Positions 7,329-9,276 of a stretch of DNA of 9,276 nucleotides are shown here, piece after piece. The stretch comes from Actinomycetota bacterium (GTDB taxonomy: Bacteria; Actinomycetota; Actinomycetes; JACCUZ01). The stretch covers positions 1-9,276 of the forward strand of contig JAVEDG010000327.1 in the NCBI GenBank assembly GCA_030841245.1. Direction: 5' to 3'. Position 1 is the stretch's first letter. Each line of letters starts with the position of its first letter. The position numbers and the translations under genes are program-made. The notes under the pieces were generated by a model. It saw only the letters and a list, made by a program, of their open reading frames with translations. It was not told the DNA's origin and ran no database searches.

Positions 7329-8462
7329 TTCCCGTCCTCGTCGATGTCGATCCGCTCCGCCCCGGGGTGCTTCGGCAGCCCGGGCATGGTGCGCATCTCA
7401 CCGCTGATCGCGTAAACGTACCCGGCGCCCACGGCCGCTCGCACCTCGCGCACCGGCATGCGCCATCCGGTCGGGGCGCCGAGCAGCGTCGGGTCCGACG
7501 ACAAGGACAGGTGGGTCTTCGCGATGACCACGGGGAACCCGCCGTACCCCAGCCGCTCGAACCTGCGCAGTGCCGAAGGGGCCGGCGTGGACCAGGGCCG
7601 GTGTGTTCTCCAGCGTCTGAAGCAGGTTCGGCTTCACGGCGTCGCGCAGCAGCACGGTCATGGCCCCGGCCGCCTTGAGGTCCTCGGCGGTCACCGGGTC
7701 GCCGCCGTACGTGAAGCCGACGACGATCCGGCCGAGCCGCGCCCGCAGGTCGTGCAGCGACGTGGACAGCGCGAGGGTCACCATCACCTCGCTCGCCGCG
7801 GTGATGTCGAACCCGCTCTGCCGTGGCAGCCCGTCGATGCGGGCGCCCAGTCCGACCACCAGGTTGCGCAGGACCCGGTCGTTGACGTCGAGCACTCGCC
7901 GCCAGGCGACCGCCCTCGGGTCCAGGCCCAGCTCGTTGCCCTGATGCAGGTGGTTGTCGACCATGGCGGCGAGCAGGTTGCGCGCGGCTGTCACGGCGTG
8001 GAAGTCGCCCGTGAGGTGCAGGTTGAGCGCCTCCATCGGCACCACCTGGCTGTAGCCGGCGCCCGCGGCGCCGCCCTTGATGCCGAACGTGTGACCGAGC
8101 GAGGGCTGTCGCAGCGCCAGCATCGACCGGTGTCCGAGCGACGCCAGCCCCTGGGCGAGCCCGATCGCCGTCGTGGTCTTGCCCTCGCCCAGAGGCGTGG
8201 GGGTCACCGCGGTGATCAGCACGTACTTCGCGGACGGCCGGTCGGCCAGGGCCGCGGTGGCCCCGTGCGACACCTTCGCGATGTGCCTACCGTAGGGCTC
8301 GACGAATTCCACGCCGATGCCGGCAGCGGCTGCCACCTCCTCGATGGGAAGAAGCTCGGCGTCGCGGGCGATCTCGAGGTCCGTGGCAGGTTCCGGGACG
8401 CGGACAGCATGCCAGCGGGTACGGCGCGACGCTGGGTGCTCCGGCGACGCGTCCGGTTTCAC
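7310..8462 (-). pseudogene. fhs: Formate-tetrahydrofolate ligase, internally deleted and frameshifted
   Basis: Intact enzymes (about 550-560 residues) make 10-formyl-tetrahydrofolate from formate, THF and ATP in cytosolic one-carbon metabolism. From GTG 8462 the frame gives a normal N-terminal half. It includes EPYGRHIAKVS, the nucleotide-binding TPTPLGEGKTTT (87-98), the signature GIKGGAAGAGYSQVVPM (127-143) and LENTPALVHAGPFG, ending at residue 297. There sequence similarity stops. The sequence jumps to the C-terminal 87 residues in another frame (ALRRFERLGYGGFPVVIAKT... to the stop at 7310), including GAPTGWRMPVREVRAAVG and the terminal IDIDEDGNIVGLS. Roughly 170-200 residues are lost, including the second family signature (VATVRALK...). 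The shifted frame runs on as non-homologous sequence to 7398. Activity is very unlikely. The true start is uncertain: the first 26 or so residues do not look like this family. It lies 21 bp after the GH3 gene on the same strand, so probably the same operon. Confidence 0.92.
7571..7574 (-). other. Deletion junction in fhs with GGCA microhomology
   Basis: On the minus strand, the last family-like codons of the N-terminal part (GGC CCC TTC GGC, GPFG) run straight into GCA CTG CGC AGG, the C-terminal part in a different frame. The bases GGCA fit both sides: intact homologues continue GPFGN (GGC AAC), and the C-terminal side begins with a codon GCA. This is consistent with loss between short repeats. 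The missing sequence is inferred from family knowledge, not seen. Confidence 0.6.
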
Positions 8463-8483
8463 CGGAAACGCGCGTCGGTCCGG

Positions 8484-9275
8484 TCAGGAAGAGCAGAGAT
8501 CAGGCCCCGGCTGGTTGCCGATCCGCGCTTTCGCCGCCAGCACGTAGCGCACCGCGGCCTGCACCATCGCGCGGACACGCGGGCTGCGCTGCACCCGCGC
8601 GAGCAACGCGCGACTGGCGCCTGGGACGTCCGGTGACATCAGCAGCATGTCGTCACCGGCCCGCAGCGCCAGCACGGCCGCCTGAGCCGGGTCGCCGGCA
8701 GCGCGCACCGGCTGCATCCACATCGAGTCGGTGACGACCAGCCCCCGGAAGCCGAGCACCTTGCGCAGCTGCCCCCGCACCAGGACCGGTGACAGGGTCG
8801 CCGGCCGCATCGAGGGGTCGAGGGCTGGCAGCGCCAGGTGTCCGACCATCACGGCCGCGACCTCTCCGGCAGCGGCGGCGAACGGCCGCCGGTCGACGCG
8901 TCGCCAGCTCGTCGCGTCCTGGTGCAGCACCGCGAGGGCGGCGTGGCTGTCGGTCAGTGTGTTGCCGTGGCCCGGCCAGTGCTTGACGGTCGCGAGCACA
9001 CCGGCCGACTGCAACCCGGTCACGGCGGCGCGGACGAACGCCGCGTCGCGCGCGGGGTCGGTGCCGAAGCTGCGGGTGCCGATGACGTCCTGCGGCTCGC
9101 GGATGACGTCGGCGACCGGGGCGTAGTCCTGGTTGACACCGAGAGCGCGCAACTGGGTGCCGAGCCGGTAGTAGGTGCACCGCGCCTCCGGCAGCGTCCC
9201 GGTCGCCGTGTCGGCCTGGGAAGCGACGGCGTCCACCCCGTCCTTGATCCGCTGGACGATGCCGCCCTCCTGGTC
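8484..9275 (-). CDS. GH3 beta-N-acetylhexosaminidase (NagZ type), 5'-truncated by window edge
   Basis: 263 C-terminal residues of a glycoside hydrolase family 3 enzyme; the frame enters from the right edge, so the N-terminus is missing. It opens with DQEGGIVQR, the conserved start of the NagZ active-site region. It then has NQDYAPVADV, GTRSFGTDP, and the diagnostic KHWPGHG...TDSH (residues 98-111 of the fragment), whose Asp-His pair (D109, H111) is the NagZ acid/base dyad. The nucleophile is the Asp of VVTDSMWM (D183). The sequence ends with a helical segment after the barrel. Such enzymes remove terminal beta-N-acetylglucosamine, usually from peptidoglycan fragments. Whether it is cytosolic or exported cannot be judged without the N-terminus. 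The fhs pseudogene follows after 21 bp on the same strand. All visible catalytic residues are present. Confidence 0.93.
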   Translation of the reverse strand, partial: DQEGGIVQRIKDGVDAVASQADTATGTLPEARCTYYRLGTQLRALGVNQDYAPVADVIREPQDVIGTRSFGTDPARDAAFVRAAVTGLQSAGVLATVKHWPGHGNTLTDSHAALAVLHQDATSWRRVDRRPFAAAAGEVAAVMVGHLALPALDPSMRPATLSPVLVRGQLRKVLGFRGLVVTDSMWMQPVRAAGDPAQAAVLALRAGDDMLLMSPDVPGASRALLARVQRSPRVRAMVQAAVRYVLAAKARIGNQPGPDLCSS

Positions 9276-9276
9276 G

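Noticed and set aside
7310..8462. Insertion sequence or prophage as cause of the fhs damage
   Set aside because: No transposase, terminal inverted repeats or target-site duplication at the junction; a simple deletion fits better.
7458..8636. 392-codon plus-strand frame opposite fhs
   Set aside because: Low-complexity Arg/Gly/Gln translation antisense to clear fhs and GH3 sequence; an artefact of GC-rich third positions.

Overview
The window is a high-GC chromosomal segment with dense coding, strong G/C preference at third codon positions, GTG as well as ATG starts, and terminator-like hairpins without T-tracts. Together with the protein sequences (YchF, formate-tetrahydrofolate ligase, GH3 N-acetylhexosaminidase, Kelch/fibronectin secreted protein) this points to an actinomycete. 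I cannot fix the genus from sequence alone. No tRNA, rRNA, CRISPR array, transposase or phage gene is visible.

Layout, left to right. (1) 1-834, plus: 3' part of ychF, whose start lies outside the window. (2) 899-2386, minus: an exported type I sulfatase, convergent with ychF across a 64-bp gap containing three small hairpins. (3) 2574-3458, plus: an unrecognised protein with a signal peptide, a beta-rich extracellular domain and three membrane helices, divergent from the sulfatase. (4) 3607-4665, plus: a secreted Kelch/fibronectin-type protein that ends at an in-frame TAG. The same frame stays open to 4893 and encodes the natural C-terminal module. (5) 4958 to about 5599, minus: a small membrane-anchored PepSY-type protein with no convincing canonical start, separated from gene 4 by a 12-bp-stem convergent terminator. 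(6) 5637-7286, plus: an APC-superfamily amino-acid permease. (7) 7310-8462, minus: a formate-tetrahydrofolate ligase gene (fhs) with a large internal deletion that also shifts the frame, hence a pseudogene. (8) 8484-9275, minus: the C-terminal part of a GH3 beta-N-acetylhexosaminidase (NagZ type), directly upstream of fhs and probably co-transcribed with it.

The genes do not form one obvious pathway. Four of them (sulfatase, the three-helix protein, the Kelch protein, the PepSY protein) are envelope or secreted proteins, and the permease and GH3 enzyme fit nutrient uptake and cell-wall recycling. The most notable feature is the number of lesions: an fhs deletion with frameshift, an amber codon in the Kelch gene, and a PepSY gene whose best-placed initiation codon reads ATC. 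I see no convincing undescribed multi-gene system. The best unknown is the three-helix protein at 2574-3458.
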